Source of the DNA: Paenibacillus dendritiformis
GTDB lineage: Bacteria; Bacillota; Bacilli; Paenibacillales; Paenibacillaceae
Direction of reading: 5' to 3'
Assembly: GCF_015845845.1 (NCBI RefSeq)
Contig: NZ_LDIG01000045.1
Span: 45,727-109,726, forward strand
Length of the DNA: 64,000 nt
Each line of letters begins with the position of its first letter. The stretch's first letter is position 1. Position numbers and translations under genes: made by a program. Below are positions 45,906 to 54,642 of the stretch, one piece after another. The notes beneath the pieces were generated by a model. It was given only the letters and a program-made list of their open reading frames with translations. It was not told the origin of the DNA and made no database searches.

Positions 45906-47822
45906 ATGAAAATAGGAATGCGGAAGCGACATTTTCGAATATCGCCCATCGCCGGCATCTCTCTTTTGCTGCTGGCGAAGCTGGCCTTGCTTCGTGTTTT
46001 CTTGTTCGGCGAGATTACGGCCTTGGGACTGCTTAGCGACGCCTTGTCCTTGCTCGCCATTATGAGCTTGCTGGAGCTGGTCCTGCCGCGCCGGGGGAAG
46101 CGCGGCGTCTATTGGGCGATCAACGCCGTTTTTTCGCTGATGCTGTTCGCCGCCACCTTGTACCGGATTCATTTCAATACGGTGCCGACGTATACGGCGC
46201 TTGGTGGATTGGGGCAGGTGCCGCAAATCCGGGGCAGCATTACGGTGTTGATTCAGCCGTATCATTTTCTCTTTTTTGCGGATATGGCGATCGCTCTGGC
46301 GATCGGAGCGGTGCGCTTGTTCAGCCGGTCGTCCAAGCGGGAGCTTGCGGGACTGCAGCGGGAGCGGCCGCGAACCGGCACGCTGCGGGGCAAAATCGCC
46401 GCCGCTCTCGCGCTCGTCGTCAGCGCGGCGGTCTCCCTGCAGTTCATTGCCGACGGCAGCCGCATCGACAATGAACTGGTGCAGGCGGAGCGTCTCGGCT
46501 TCTTGAACTACCAGGTCGCCTCGGCCATCAAAAGCAAGCGGGAGAATGATCTGATTGCCAGCGGCAACCTGCAGGAGACGATCCGGCGGGTGAACGAGCT
46601 GCAATCGACATATCCTTACCGCAAGGAAGAAAAGAAGGGCGCAAAGCCGGCGCATTTCGGCGAGGCGAAGGGCATGAACGTCATTGTCGTGCAGATGGAG
46701 GCCTTTCAAAACTTTCCGATTCATTTGAAGCTCGGCGACCAAGAGGTAACGCCGGTGCTGAATCGGCTCGCGAAAGAAGGCTATTATTTTCCTCATGTGT
46801 ATCAGCAGATCGGCCAGGGCAATACGTCGGATGCGGAATTTATGTCCAATACGTCGATTTACCCGACCGGCACGGTCGCGATGTCGACGGGCTTCGGCGG
46901 CAGGGAGCTGCCCAGCCTGCCTCGCCTGTTGAACAAGCTTGAGTATCAATCGGCGACGTTCCATGTCAATGAAGTCCGTTTCTGGAGCCGCAATCTGTTG
47001 TATCCCGGCGTCGGATTTGATCGTTATTTCGACCAGCCTTATTACGAGAACGATCATTTCAATGATTTCGGGGCTTCGGATGAGGAATTATACCGCGTCG
47101 GGGGCGAGAAGCTGGCGGAAATGGCCGCAACCGGCCAGCCGTTCTATGCCCAGTTCGTGACCGCGTCCAGCCACGCTCCGTTCGTGGTTCCGCCGGATCG
47201 GCGCCGGCTGAAGCTGCCTCCCGAGATGGAGAATACGCAGCTTGGGCATTATTTGACGGCCATCAATTACACCGATTATGCGTTGGGCCGCTTCATCGAT
47301 CAGCTCAAAGCCGACGGGATATGGGACAACACGGTGTTTGTCGCCTATGGGGATCATTCCGGCGTCAACCCGGCGGAGACCGACGGGAAGGAGATTACCG
47401 CCCAGTTGGGCATCCCTTATGATAATAAGGTAAGCCGCTTCAATATTCCGCTCATTATTCACGTGCCAGGGCAGAAGAGCGGCAAGACGGTGGAGCTTAC
47501 CGGGGGCCAGGTCGATATTATGCCGACGTTGGCCAATTTGCTTGGCATCTCTCTGGAGGAGCGGCAGTTCACCGCGTTCGGCCGCGATCTGTTAAACACC
47601 GACAACAATGTCATCGGCATGCGCTATTATTTGCCGACCGGGTCATTTTTTACGAATGATATTTTGTTCGTGCCGGGAACGGGCTTCGAAGATGGCGAGG
47701 CGATCTCGCTCCGCACGCTGGAGCCGATGCATGATCTTGAGCCTTACCGCCGCGATTATGAGTATATTTTATCGTTAATGAAGCTGTCGGATGAGTATGT
47801 CCAGCTGCTGCCCAAGCGGTAG
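45906..47822 (+). CDS. LTA synthase family sulfatase-fold protein
   Basis: 638 residues. Five N-terminal membrane helices are followed by an extracytoplasmic sulfatase/phosphoglycerol-transferase domain. The metal and nucleophile residues of LtaS are visible: E265 in VVQMEAFQNF, T307 in GQGNTSDAEFM, and D483-H484 in VAYGDHSGV, plus the HAPF segment. The family polymerises or transfers glycerol-phosphate from phosphatidylglycerol. Whether this is the main LTA synthase or a primase-like or modifying paralogue cannot be told. AGAAAGTGA lies before the ATG. It ends the envelope cluster; the 295 bp after it (47823-48117) hold no gene that I can support. Confidence 0.92.
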   Translation: MKIGMRKRHFRISPIAGISLLLLAKLALLRVFLFGEITALGLLSDALSLLAIMSLLELVLPRRGKRGVYWAINAVFSLMLFAATLYRIHFNTVPTYTALGGLGQVPQIRGSITVLIQPYHFLFFADMAIALAIGAVRLFSRSSKRELAGLQRERPRTGTLRGKIAAALALVVSAAVSLQFIADGSRIDNELVQAERLGFLNYQVASAIKSKRENDLIASGNLQETIRRVNELQSTYPYRKEEKKGAKPAHFGEAKGMNVIVVQMEAFQNFPIHLKLGDQEVTPVLNRLAKEGYYFPHVYQQIGQGNTSDAEFMSNTSIYPTGTVAMSTGFGGRELPSLPRLLNKLEYQSATFHVNEVRFWSRNLLYPGVGFDRYFDQPYYENDHFNDFGASDEELYRVGGEKLAEMAATGQPFYAQFVTASSHAPFVVPPDRRRLKLPPEMENTQLGHYLTAINYTDYALGRFIDQLKADGIWDNTVFVAYGDHSGVNPAETDGKEITAQLGIPYDNKVSRFNIPLIIHVPGQKSGKTVELTGGQVDIMPTLANLLGISLEERQFTAFGRDLLNTDNNVIGMRYYLPTGSFFTNDILFVPGTGFEDGEAISLRTLEPMHDLEPYRRDYEYILSLMKLSDEYVQLLPKR

Positions 47823-48117
47823 CGGCCGGGCGCTCCGCTCTGCTTCGCGGCTGTCCGGCAGGGCTCGCACGGCCCGGTCAGCGCTCTCGAACAGGGAGCC
47901 GACCGCGAGTTCCGGCTTTTCTGATGAAGCCTTCTGTTGTACGCTAGATATGAAAATCGGGCATATGCTCCGCGAAAGCTCGCTTCCGGCGCTTCGCCAA
48001 GAGCAGGGCCGCGGAGCCTGCGACTCTCAGGCTGTTATAGTCTGCCTGCGCGGGAGTTGCATTGCCCGGGGATTGCCGTATTTAACTAACTGATCACGGA
48101 AAAGGAGATAATCGACA

Positions 48118-48372
48118 ATGGCTCATTATGCGGCTTTATTGGAAATGAAGGATGCCTCCAAAAACCAAACGTACCGTCAAGCGCACCTGGATTATTTGGA
48201 CAAGCTGAAAGAGCAGGGCAAGGTGTTCGCCAAAGGCGCTTTTGGCGACGGATCGGGCGGCATGGTCATTTATGTGGCGGATTCCATGGAAGAAGCGCGG
48301 CAGCTGGCGGAGAACGATCCGTATGTCTTGGAAGGGGTTCGGCATCTGAACCTTCGCGAGTGGAAAATATAG
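48118..48372 (+). CDS. YciI family protein
   Basis: 84 residues, the usual length of the YciI-like alpha+beta barrel family, small dimeric proteins with a conserved His/Asp pair whose role is poorly defined. Matching parts are AHYAALLEMKD, HLDYLDKLKEQGKVFAKGAFGDGSGGMVIYVAD and ARQLAENDPYVLEG (the conserved DPF/Y segment). AAAAGGAG precedes the ATG. It is followed 53 bp later by lipL on the same strand, possibly in one message. Confidence 0.88.
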   Translation: MAHYAALLEMKDASKNQTYRQAHLDYLDKLKEQGKVFAKGAFGDGSGGMVIYVADSMEEARQLAENDPYVLEGVRHLNLREWKI

Positions 48373-48425
48373 AATGGAGGGAGGGGGGGCGGCTGCTGTC
48401 CCCTTCCCGTGCAGGAGGCGGCGAC

Positions 48426-49331
48426 ATGAATCACCGATCAGAGACGGTCAGCGGCGGTCAGCCGCCGGAGGACGAGGCCCTTGATGAGCTTGTTCTCGGC
48501 AAGCTGAACGACGTGCTGCTGCTGGATCGCACGAACGATTGGACGGAGCCGGATCCGCTTTATCCGTTCGCGCTGGATGAGCTGCTGTGCAGACAGACCG
48601 GCCGCGGGGGCCCGCCGCTCTGCCATCTATGGCGCCATCCGCGGGCCTTTATTCTCGGGCAGCGCGACAGCCGGCTGCCCCGCGCCGCCGAGGCGCTGCG
48701 CTGGCTGGAGTCGCTCGGCTATGCGACTGCGGTGCGCAATACCGGCGGCGCCGCGGTGCCGCTCGATTCCGGCGTCGTCAACCTGTCGCTCATCCTGCCG
48801 AAGCAGGAGGGGGGCGACAAGCATTTTCACGGCGATTTCGAGCGGATGTACCGCTTGATTCGGCGGGCGCTGCAGCATACCGGCTGCCGCGTCGACAAAG
48901 GCGAGGTCGAAGGAGCCTACTGCCCCGGCGACTTCGACCTCAGTATCGGCGGCCGCAAATTTTGCGGCATCGCCCAGCGCCGGCAGGCGAACGCCTTCAT
49001 CGTGCAGGCGTTCGTCATTGCCGGCGGCTCCGGCCGCGACAGCGCCGGGCTCGTGCGGGAATTCTATGCCCGCGCGACCGCTGGCGGCACGGAGCGGGAT
49101 TATCCGCTCGTGACGGAGGAGAGCACGGCCAGCCTCGAGGAAGCGGCCGGGCTTGGCCGCGAGGCCGATGCGGCGGAGGCCTTCACCGCGGCCGTGAAGC
49201 GGGTTATCCGCGAGCGGCAGACGGAGCAGGGAATCGCGGCCGCGGCGGCGAAGCTGCGGCTGCCGGAACCGGACGAGGTGCGCGCGGCCGCAGCCGAACT
49301 GCGCCGCCGGTATGGGGTGCAGGGCCATTAA
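48426..49331 (+). CDS. lipL: Octanoyl-[GcvH]:protein N-octanoyltransferase LipL
   Basis: Transfers octanoyl groups from GcvH to the E2 subunits of 2-oxoacid dehydrogenases, a step of lipoate synthesis in Bacillus-type bacteria. The signature YCPGDFDLSIGGRKFCGIAQRR is present. The catalytic Cys is C166 and the partner Lys K178, with the same 12-residue spacing as in the B. subtilis enzyme. The start at 48426 follows GCAGGAGG; a GTG at 48360 overlaps the previous gene and lacks a site. About 301 residues. No other lipoate gene is adjacent. Confidence 0.92.
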   Translation: MNHRSETVSGGQPPEDEALDELVLGKLNDVLLLDRTNDWTEPDPLYPFALDELLCRQTGRGGPPLCHLWRHPRAFILGQRDSRLPRAAEALRWLESLGYATAVRNTGGAAVPLDSGVVNLSLILPKQEGGDKHFHGDFERMYRLIRRALQHTGCRVDKGEVEGAYCPGDFDLSIGGRKFCGIAQRRQANAFIVQAFVIAGGSGRDSAGLVREFYARATAGGTERDYPLVTEESTASLEEAAGLGREADAAEAFTAAVKRVIRERQTEQGIAAAAAKLRLPEPDEVRAAAAELRRRYGVQGH

Positions 49332-49337
49332 ATGAAC

Positions 49338-49372
49338 AAAAGGACGGGATGAGAGCATCCCGTCCTTTTATT
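49338..49372. terminator. Bidirectional terminator between lipL and the bactofilin operon
   Basis: AAAAGGACGGGATG and CATCCCGTCCTTTT form a perfect 14-bp stem with an AGAG loop. It carries A and T runs on both sides and sits between convergent genes. Confidence 0.93.
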
Positions 49373-49400
49373 TATGGGTAAGATTCGGCAGCAAATACGG

Positions 49401-50132
49401 CTACAATTGAGTAACATGATGCACGTTGCAATGCGGATGGCGGTGCAGCTGCCGGCGGTACTCGACCTGCCCAATCTCGCACCCCGGGCCGATAATGACA
49501 TCGTTCCCGCGGACGATGCGTGCCGTCGTATGCTCCAATTCAATATGATCGCCTTCGATGAGGTCGGCGCTCATGCGCGCATCCGGCACCATGTGGAACA
49601 GGCCGGGGAGGAAGCCGAACAGATTGCCGAGTCCGCTGCCGCGCCGGATCTTGATCGTGTCGCCGCCGATCTCGCGGGCATGACAGGGCCACTGAAGACG
49701 AAGATCCAGGCTGCCCGCATTGAGCAGGCCTTCGACTTGAAGCGAACCGCTGGCGGTGATGGATTCAAATTCGCAATCGCCCTGCACCGTCGCGGAGCCT
49801 TTCAGGCTCAGCCGCTCGCCCTGCAGATTGCGGCCGATGCTTGCCATCCCGCCGATATCGGCCTCCCCGGCGCGCAGACTGCCGTGAATCTCGCCATGCC
49901 CCTGGATAGAGAGCTTGTTCACATTCACGTTTCCGTTCACTTGGGCGTTTCCCCGAATTTTCATTTCGCCGGCCTTCACGCTGCCTTCGATATGGGCGGT
50001 TCCCGCGCAGCTGAACTGGCGGCAGTCCACATCGCCGTGCACGGAGCCGTCTCCCATGATGCTTACTTTGTCATATACTCCCCCGCCCGCGCGTGAGGAG
50101 CCCATAATTTTCAGATCGCGCCGCTGTTCCAT
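49401..50132 (-). CDS. Bactofilin-family polymer-forming protein (distal)
   Basis: 243 residues of right-handed beta-helix type repeats (KVSIMGDGSVHGDVDCRQF, IEGSVKAGEMKIRGNAQVNGNV, LSIQGHGEIHGSLRAG), the pattern of bactofilin cytoskeletal proteins, which polymerise without nucleotide. It is last in a yhbD-bactofilin-bactofilin operon, the arrangement of B. subtilis yhbDEF, where the bactofilins are linked to flagellar assembly. Compared with the usual ~150-residue bactofilin it has an additional C-terminal beta region (ADLIEGDHIELEHTTARIVRGNDVIIGPGCEIG), also present in the next gene. Confidence 0.88.
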   Translation of the reverse strand: MEQRRDLKIMGSSRAGGGVYDKVSIMGDGSVHGDVDCRQFSCAGTAHIEGSVKAGEMKIRGNAQVNGNVNVNKLSIQGHGEIHGSLRAGEADIGGMASIGRNLQGERLSLKGSATVQGDCEFESITASGSLQVEGLLNAGSLDLRLQWPCHAREIGGDTIKIRRGSGLGNLFGFLPGLFHMVPDARMSADLIEGDHIELEHTTARIVRGNDVIIGPGCEIGQVEYRRQLHRHPHCNVHHVTQL

Positions 50133-50208
50133 GTTGAATCTGATTCCTCCTTATTCAGGCTTGCCGGTGCCGCAAGGGATAAATCCCGGACAGCCCGGAT
50201 CCCGTTCA

Positions 50209-50883
50209 TTACAGCTTCCGATGGCTGTTCACTTGAGCCTCATCATGCAGTTGTACGGATTGCCGGTATTCGACATAATCGATCTGGCAGCCGGGACCGA
50301 TGGTGACATGATTGCCGCGCACGACGCGGGCCCGCGTAAATTCCAGATCGACAATATCCCCCTCGATCGTGTCCGCCTCCAACTGAGGGCGGTTGATGAA
50401 GGAGGAGAACAGCTTGTTGAAGATCGATAACGCGGCGCCCTGTCGAACCTGAATCCGCTCGCAGCCAATTTCACGTGCCCGGCAGCCGCCAGCCATTTTC
50501 ACCTCGATAATGCCTGCGTTAAGCAGTCCGCCAATATGGAAGGCGCCGCGGGAGACAAAGCGCTCGGCCTGGCAATCGTAAGCGACTGTGACGGTGCCGT
50601 TCAGTTCGATATCGTCCCCCGACCAATGACCATCCAGCCGGGCCGTTCCATCGATTCGGCTATGATCCGATTGGAGGTTGCCCTTGAGCGTAAGCATCCC
50701 GCGAACCTCGGTTGATTCCGCCTTCAGATTGCCTGCTACTTTGCCTTTCCCGTTGGAGACAAAGGATGAGCAGACGAGATCTCCATCGATATTGCCGCCA
50801 CCATCTATCCGAACCCGCTGATACGTGCCGCCGGACGAGCTTCCGAGACCTGAAATAATAAGATCTCCCGTTGCTTGAGACAT
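50209..50883 (-). CDS. Bactofilin-family polymer-forming protein (proximal)
   Basis: 224 residues, with the same repeat build as the distal protein (VRIDGGGNIDGDLVCSSFVSNGKGKVAGNLKAE...) and the same C-terminal segment (ADTIEGDIVDLEFTRARVVRGNHVTIGPGCQIDYVEYR). The two are tandem paralogues and probably co-assemble. It begins 15 bp after yhbD with GGGAGGAACC before the ATG. A role in motility or shape is inferred from the Bacillus homologues. Confidence 0.88.
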   Translation of the reverse strand: MSQATGDLIISGLGSSSGGTYQRVRIDGGGNIDGDLVCSSFVSNGKGKVAGNLKAESTEVRGMLTLKGNLQSDHSRIDGTARLDGHWSGDDIELNGTVTVAYDCQAERFVSRGAFHIGGLLNAGIIEVKMAGGCRAREIGCERIQVRQGAALSIFNKLFSSFINRPQLEADTIEGDIVDLEFTRARVVRGNHVTIGPGCQIDYVEYRQSVQLHDEAQVNSHRKL

Positions 50884-50898
50884 AAGGGGTTCCTCCCG

Positions 50899-51522
50899 TT
50901 ACGTAAGTTTGACTTTTAATTCCTGCAGGCAGCCTGCAAGCGACAGGCGGGTCACGAGCTTCGTGCCTCTGTCGGCGCAAATTTCTTCCGGGCTGGAGAC
51001 GAGCAGCAGCGTGCTAATGCCCATCTTGCGGATCAGTACAAGCTCGCACTCTTTCCCTTCGAACTTGCCGTAATGATCCCGCAGCAGTTGAAGCAGCAGC
51101 ATGCCTTCCTCCAGACTCATATCGCCGGATTGGAGCAGCCGATCCAGCACATAGATGTGCAGCAGCTTTTCGAATGAAAAAGCTTCGGCATCGCCCATTT
51201 GCTCGGTGTACACCTGAAGCGCTATAGGTGACACGAGACCGCGGCCGATAATCTCGGACTTGCTGAATGCAGTGCTGGCGACATGCGGGGAGAACATGTC
51301 GGCCAATTCATCTAGCGACAAATCCTCTTTCATATTGATGATTTTATCGATGCGTTCCAATATTTTGTCTTTTGGAAAAAAAGTCTCTTGGCCGGTGTGA
51401 GTAGACTTCCGGATGAACCACGCTTCCGGTATCAGATTTTTACGCTTCCACCGGTATAGCTGCCCATAAGAGATCCCGGTCAGATCGAGCAATTCTTTTT
51501 TTGAAATCAATTGTTCGTCCAT
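50899..51522 (-). CDS. yhbD: YhbD-type MerR-like regulator
   Basis: 207 residues with an N-terminal MerR-like helix-turn-helix (LISKKELLDLTGISYGQLYRWKRKNLIPEAWFIRK) and a C-terminal domain of unknown ligand, matching the YhbD family that heads the bactofilin operon of Bacillus. The start is placed at 51522 (MDEQLISKKE), after AAAGGAGG; the frame extends 56 codons further but those residues are not regulator-like and lie over the promoter. It likely represses or activates its own operon through the inverted repeat directly upstream. Confidence 0.88.
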   Translation of the reverse strand: MDEQLISKKELLDLTGISYGQLYRWKRKNLIPEAWFIRKSTHTGQETFFPKDKILERIDKIINMKEDLSLDELADMFSPHVASTAFSKSEIIGRGLVSPIALQVYTEQMGDAEAFSFEKLLHIYVLDRLLQSGDMSLEEGMLLLQLLRDHYGKFEGKECELVLIRKMGISTLLLVSSPEEICADRGTKLVTRLSLAGCLQELKVKLT

Positions 51523-51551
51523 GCCAAGCGGAAGCCTCCTTTGGTTGTTGT

Positions 51552-51584
51552 GTAACAGTGTTACGTTGATATCGTAACACTGTT
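51552..51584. promoter_or_regulatory. Inverted-repeat operator before yhbD
   Basis: AACAGTGTTACG (51554-51565) is repeated in reverse as CGTAACACTGTT (51573-51584) with a 7-bp spacer, and the first arm is itself the palindrome GTAACAGTGTTAC (51552-51564). It covers the -10 and part of the spacer of the yhbD promoter, the position favoured by MerR-type regulators. Autoregulation by YhbD is inferred. Confidence 0.6.
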
Positions 51585-51599
51585 TTGTTAAAAGTGCAA
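51571..51599 (-). promoter_or_regulatory. Promoter of the yhbD-bactofilin operon
   Basis: On the minus strand TTGCAC, a 17-bp spacer and TACGAT. It overlaps the inverted repeat. The remaining 51600-51841 holds the leader of the divergent secreted-protein gene and no other gene; an imperfect inverted repeat TTACGAAAAA/TTTTTGTAA lies at 51728-51752. Confidence 0.55.
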
Positions 51600-51841
51600 T
51601 CCTGAGGTTCGCCTGCTGCCTGTTCGGGAGATCAAATGATGAATTATCGTTTACCTGGTTTCTATTTCGCCCTTTTTCTTCTTTAATCACTGGAATACTT
51701 CTCTATGCTGGCTTTCTGTGAAGATGGTTACGAAAAATGAAACTTTTTGTAATCTTTTGCGTCTAAGACTATGTTCACATTAAAGGGTCAGGATTCGATA
51801 TGAGCATGAATGATTACGATGGGTGAGGAGAAAGCACAGAA

Positions 51842-53980
51842 ATGAAATCTTGGAAAAAGCTATTTGTTACTTGCTTGGCAGCAATACAACTTATCACGAT
51901 GGTTCCCGTCCTGGCTGCGGCAGAAGGAGACGGCAGCGCGGCAGGAGGAACGGAAGCGGCCGTCGAATCCCAACAGCAAGGCGATATTACATCTGAAGAG
52001 CCGGACGGAGATGGAAGCGCGGACAACCCGGATACAGCGGACCCGGACATGACGGAGCCGGACACGGTTACCCCGGATCCAACAGCCAGCATTGCCGGCA
52101 AGGATGAACTCATCCTGATGGCGAACAGCAATGTGATGTATCATAACGGCGTTAAATATACCTCTCCACAGCCGATTACCGTCAAAAAGGGCGTTTCTTA
52201 TATAGCCCTCCGGTCCTTGGTGGATCGGTTCGGATTGCAGACCCGATTCGACAATAAGACCAAGGAAACGATTATTACGAACGGAGACAAGGAACTGCGC
52301 TATAAAGCGGGCAGCGATCAATATCGGGTGAACGGTTCCCCGACCAAGATGAGCGGGGAATCTTATATTGTCAAAAACACGTTCATGGTGCCGGTAACGT
52401 CCGCAATGCAGGCCTTTGGCTATCCATATACTTGGGACAGCAAGAACAAACGGATCGTAATTCAGTTGAACACGCAACCGATTGCCAAATTCAGCGTAAA
52501 TGAAGAGGAAATTTTCGCGACGCAGACCCGCGTGACGGTCAAGAACGAATCGACGAGTCCAACCGGGTTGAAAATAGTCGATGAACAGTGGGAAGGGCTT
52601 CAAGAGTATTATGATGAGCCGGGCGTTTACACCATCACGCTTCGTGTCGTCGACGAGAGCGGCAACATAAGCGAACCGTACTCTGTCAATATTACGGTCC
52701 AGCCGGCGAAGGAACCGCCGAAGGCGCACTTCCAGACGCCTAAGACCACCTACAAAATGGGGGAATACATCCGTTACGAAGACTTGAGCACGGACAAAGA
52801 GGATTCCATCACGGAACGGGTTTGGACCAACAACGAGCCGGCGTTTTTCCAACCGGGTCCGCAGACGATTACGCTCAAGGTTACAAACAAGTTCGGGCTG
52901 ACGGATGAGTATTCCCAGACCATCATGATCTCGGATGAAACACTGTACACCTTCGATGAATTCAACCTGCTCTACACTCCGTACGGGGAAGTGTTCCCGC
53001 TTGGCGCACGTTCCGTATTGGATATGAAGCTGCTTCAGCCGGAAGTAAAGGAAGAGCGACGGACACTGTACCGCACGAATTCTCCGGAGACCGTGCTTGA
53101 GGAAGGAATCGTGTACAAAGATCGGGTTGCAGGCGGTGCCCGTATTTTCCTCCATCACAAAAATGGAACCGACAAAAAGATGCAGCTCTATGTGGTTGCA
53201 AAGAACATATCCGATGATCCGGCAACCGTCTATGTGGAGCATTACGGCCAAGCTGGACCGAATCCGTATCCGCAGCAAACCGGGAAGCTCGCGTCGGTTC
53301 GATATATGGAATCGTTCGAGCAGGCAGGAGAAATCAAAGAGATGGTGCTACAGCCAAACGAGACCCGGGTACTGACACCGCAATTAAACGAGCGCGCGAT
53401 GAGACCAGGGGACATCTATACGATGTACGCCGATTTCTTCGGCGACAATACGCTGGAATATTCGGTCATAGCTCTGGAAGATTCGAAGGATGTTATGAAG
53501 GAACTGAACAAGCTGAAAGAGCTTAAGCCAGATGGCAAGCATATCCGAGGCACGTTCAACAATGCGGATCGCGTCTTCACGATCGGCGAGCGGGTAGGAG
53601 AAACTGCGTCCCGTCTCGTCTTTGCGGACAAGACAAATGACACGTACATTGAAGGTTCGGATATGATGACCTATGAGAGCCAAGTGAACGCCGGCAACTA
53701 CGGCGTATTGTACCGCGTCAAGCTGGAAAATGTGGCGCCGCACACGCTGATCGCCTTCAACTCTCGCGGCGGCTCTTACTCGGGCGGTTTGTATGTGAAC
53801 GGACAGACCGTGACAACCCCGAATAACGGAAGATTGAGCAGTACGGGCGAGGCCAGCGTCGTCTACCGGACCGGAGCTTATGAGGAGACCGTAGAGATTC
53901 TGTTCACCCCGGCCGCGGGCAGCAATATGCCGGTCAACCTGCTGTTCATTCCATTGCCAAAAGAAAAACCGGCAGAATAA
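51842..53980 (+). CDS. Secreted protein with copper amine oxidase N-terminal-like domain
   Basis: 712 residues. A signal peptide ends at about VLAAAEG (residue 28), followed by an acidic Gly/Asp/Pro/Thr linker. The domain at about 95-215 (MYHNGVKYTSPQPITVKKGVSYIALRSLVDRFGLQTRFD...VPVTSAMQAFGYPYTWDSKNKRIVIQL) is the stalk-like copper amine oxidase N-terminal type common in Paenibacillus surface proteins; no oxidase catalytic domain is present. PKD-like beta domains follow (VYTITLRVVDESGNISEPYSVNITV; QTITLKVTNKFGLTDEYSQTI), then about 330 residues of unrecognised beta-rich sequence. GAGGAGAAAG precedes the ATG. The role is unknown. Confidence 0.85.
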   Translation: MKSWKKLFVTCLAAIQLITMVPVLAAAEGDGSAAGGTEAAVESQQQGDITSEEPDGDGSADNPDTADPDMTEPDTVTPDPTASIAGKDELILMANSNVMYHNGVKYTSPQPITVKKGVSYIALRSLVDRFGLQTRFDNKTKETIITNGDKELRYKAGSDQYRVNGSPTKMSGESYIVKNTFMVPVTSAMQAFGYPYTWDSKNKRIVIQLNTQPIAKFSVNEEEIFATQTRVTVKNESTSPTGLKIVDEQWEGLQEYYDEPGVYTITLRVVDESGNISEPYSVNITVQPAKEPPKAHFQTPKTTYKMGEYIRYEDLSTDKEDSITERVWTNNEPAFFQPGPQTITLKVTNKFGLTDEYSQTIMISDETLYTFDEFNLLYTPYGEVFPLGARSVLDMKLLQPEVKEERRTLYRTNSPETVLEEGIVYKDRVAGGARIFLHHKNGTDKKMQLYVVAKNISDDPATVYVEHYGQAGPNPYPQQTGKLASVRYMESFEQAGEIKEMVLQPNETRVLTPQLNERAMRPGDIYTMYADFFGDNTLEYSVIALEDSKDVMKELNKLKELKPDGKHIRGTFNNADRVFTIGERVGETASRLVFADKTNDTYIEGSDMMTYESQVNAGNYGVLYRVKLENVAPHTLIAFNSRGGSYSGGLYVNGQTVTTPNNGRLSSTGEASVVYRTGAYEETVEILFTPAAGSNMPVNLLFIPLPKEKPAE

Positions 53981-54012
53981 GCCATCATTCTATACTCATC
54001 ACAACGCTTGCT

Positions 54013-54047
54013 AGAGAGGGTCCCCCCGCGGTGCTCTCTCTTTTTTT
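54013..54047 (+). terminator. Terminator after the secreted-protein gene
   Basis: AGAGAG and CTCTCT stem with a GC-rich loop, followed by seven T. Confidence 0.72.
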
Positions 54048-54067
54048 GGCGCGGCGGGATTGAACCT

Positions 54068-54603
54068 TGACTCCTTATGGCCAATATCCCCACGGTTCAG
54101 GTGCCCGTACTGATGTTCCATGCTTGACTTCTTATGACCAATATCCCACCGCCTCAGGTTTCACGGCTAATGTCCGTATTGACTCCTTATGGCCAATATC
54201 CCCACGGTTCAGGTGCCCGTACTGATGTTCCATGCTTGACTTCTTATGACCAATATCCCACCGCCTCAGGTTTCACGGCTAATGTCCGTATTGACTCCTT
54301 ATGGCCATATCCCCGCGGTTCAGGTATCACGGTTGATGTTCCTTGCTGACTCCTTATGACCAATATCCCACCGCCTCAGGTTTCACGGCTAATGTCCGTA
54401 CTGACACCTTATAACCAATATCCCCGTTGTTCAGGTGTCAAGCCTGATGTTCCGTGCTTGACTTCTTATGACCAATATCCCACCGCCTCAGGTTTCACGG
54501 CTAATGTCCGTACTGACTCCTTATAGCCAATATCCCCATGATTCAGATCTCACGACTACTGTTCCGTACTCACTTTTTATAACCAAAATCCCCACCGGTC
54601 AGG
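54068..54603 (+). repeat. Tandem array of ten ~55-bp repeats, forward orientation (locus 2)
   Basis: Units start at about 54068, 54124, 54179, 54236, 54291, 54346, 54400, 54458, 54512 and 54569. Two types alternate for most of the array: CTCCTTATGGCCAATATCCC followed by TTCAGGTGCC, and CTTCTTATGACCAATATCCC followed by CTCAGGTTTCACGG. The first 111-bp pair is repeated exactly once. It lies between convergent genes. The unit core is shared with the arrays at 13-14 kb. There is no spacer structure and no cas gene. Confidence 0.92.
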
Positions 54604-54642
54604 GGAGCTTTCGCTGAAGAGTTAAAAACAAGGACATATTCA

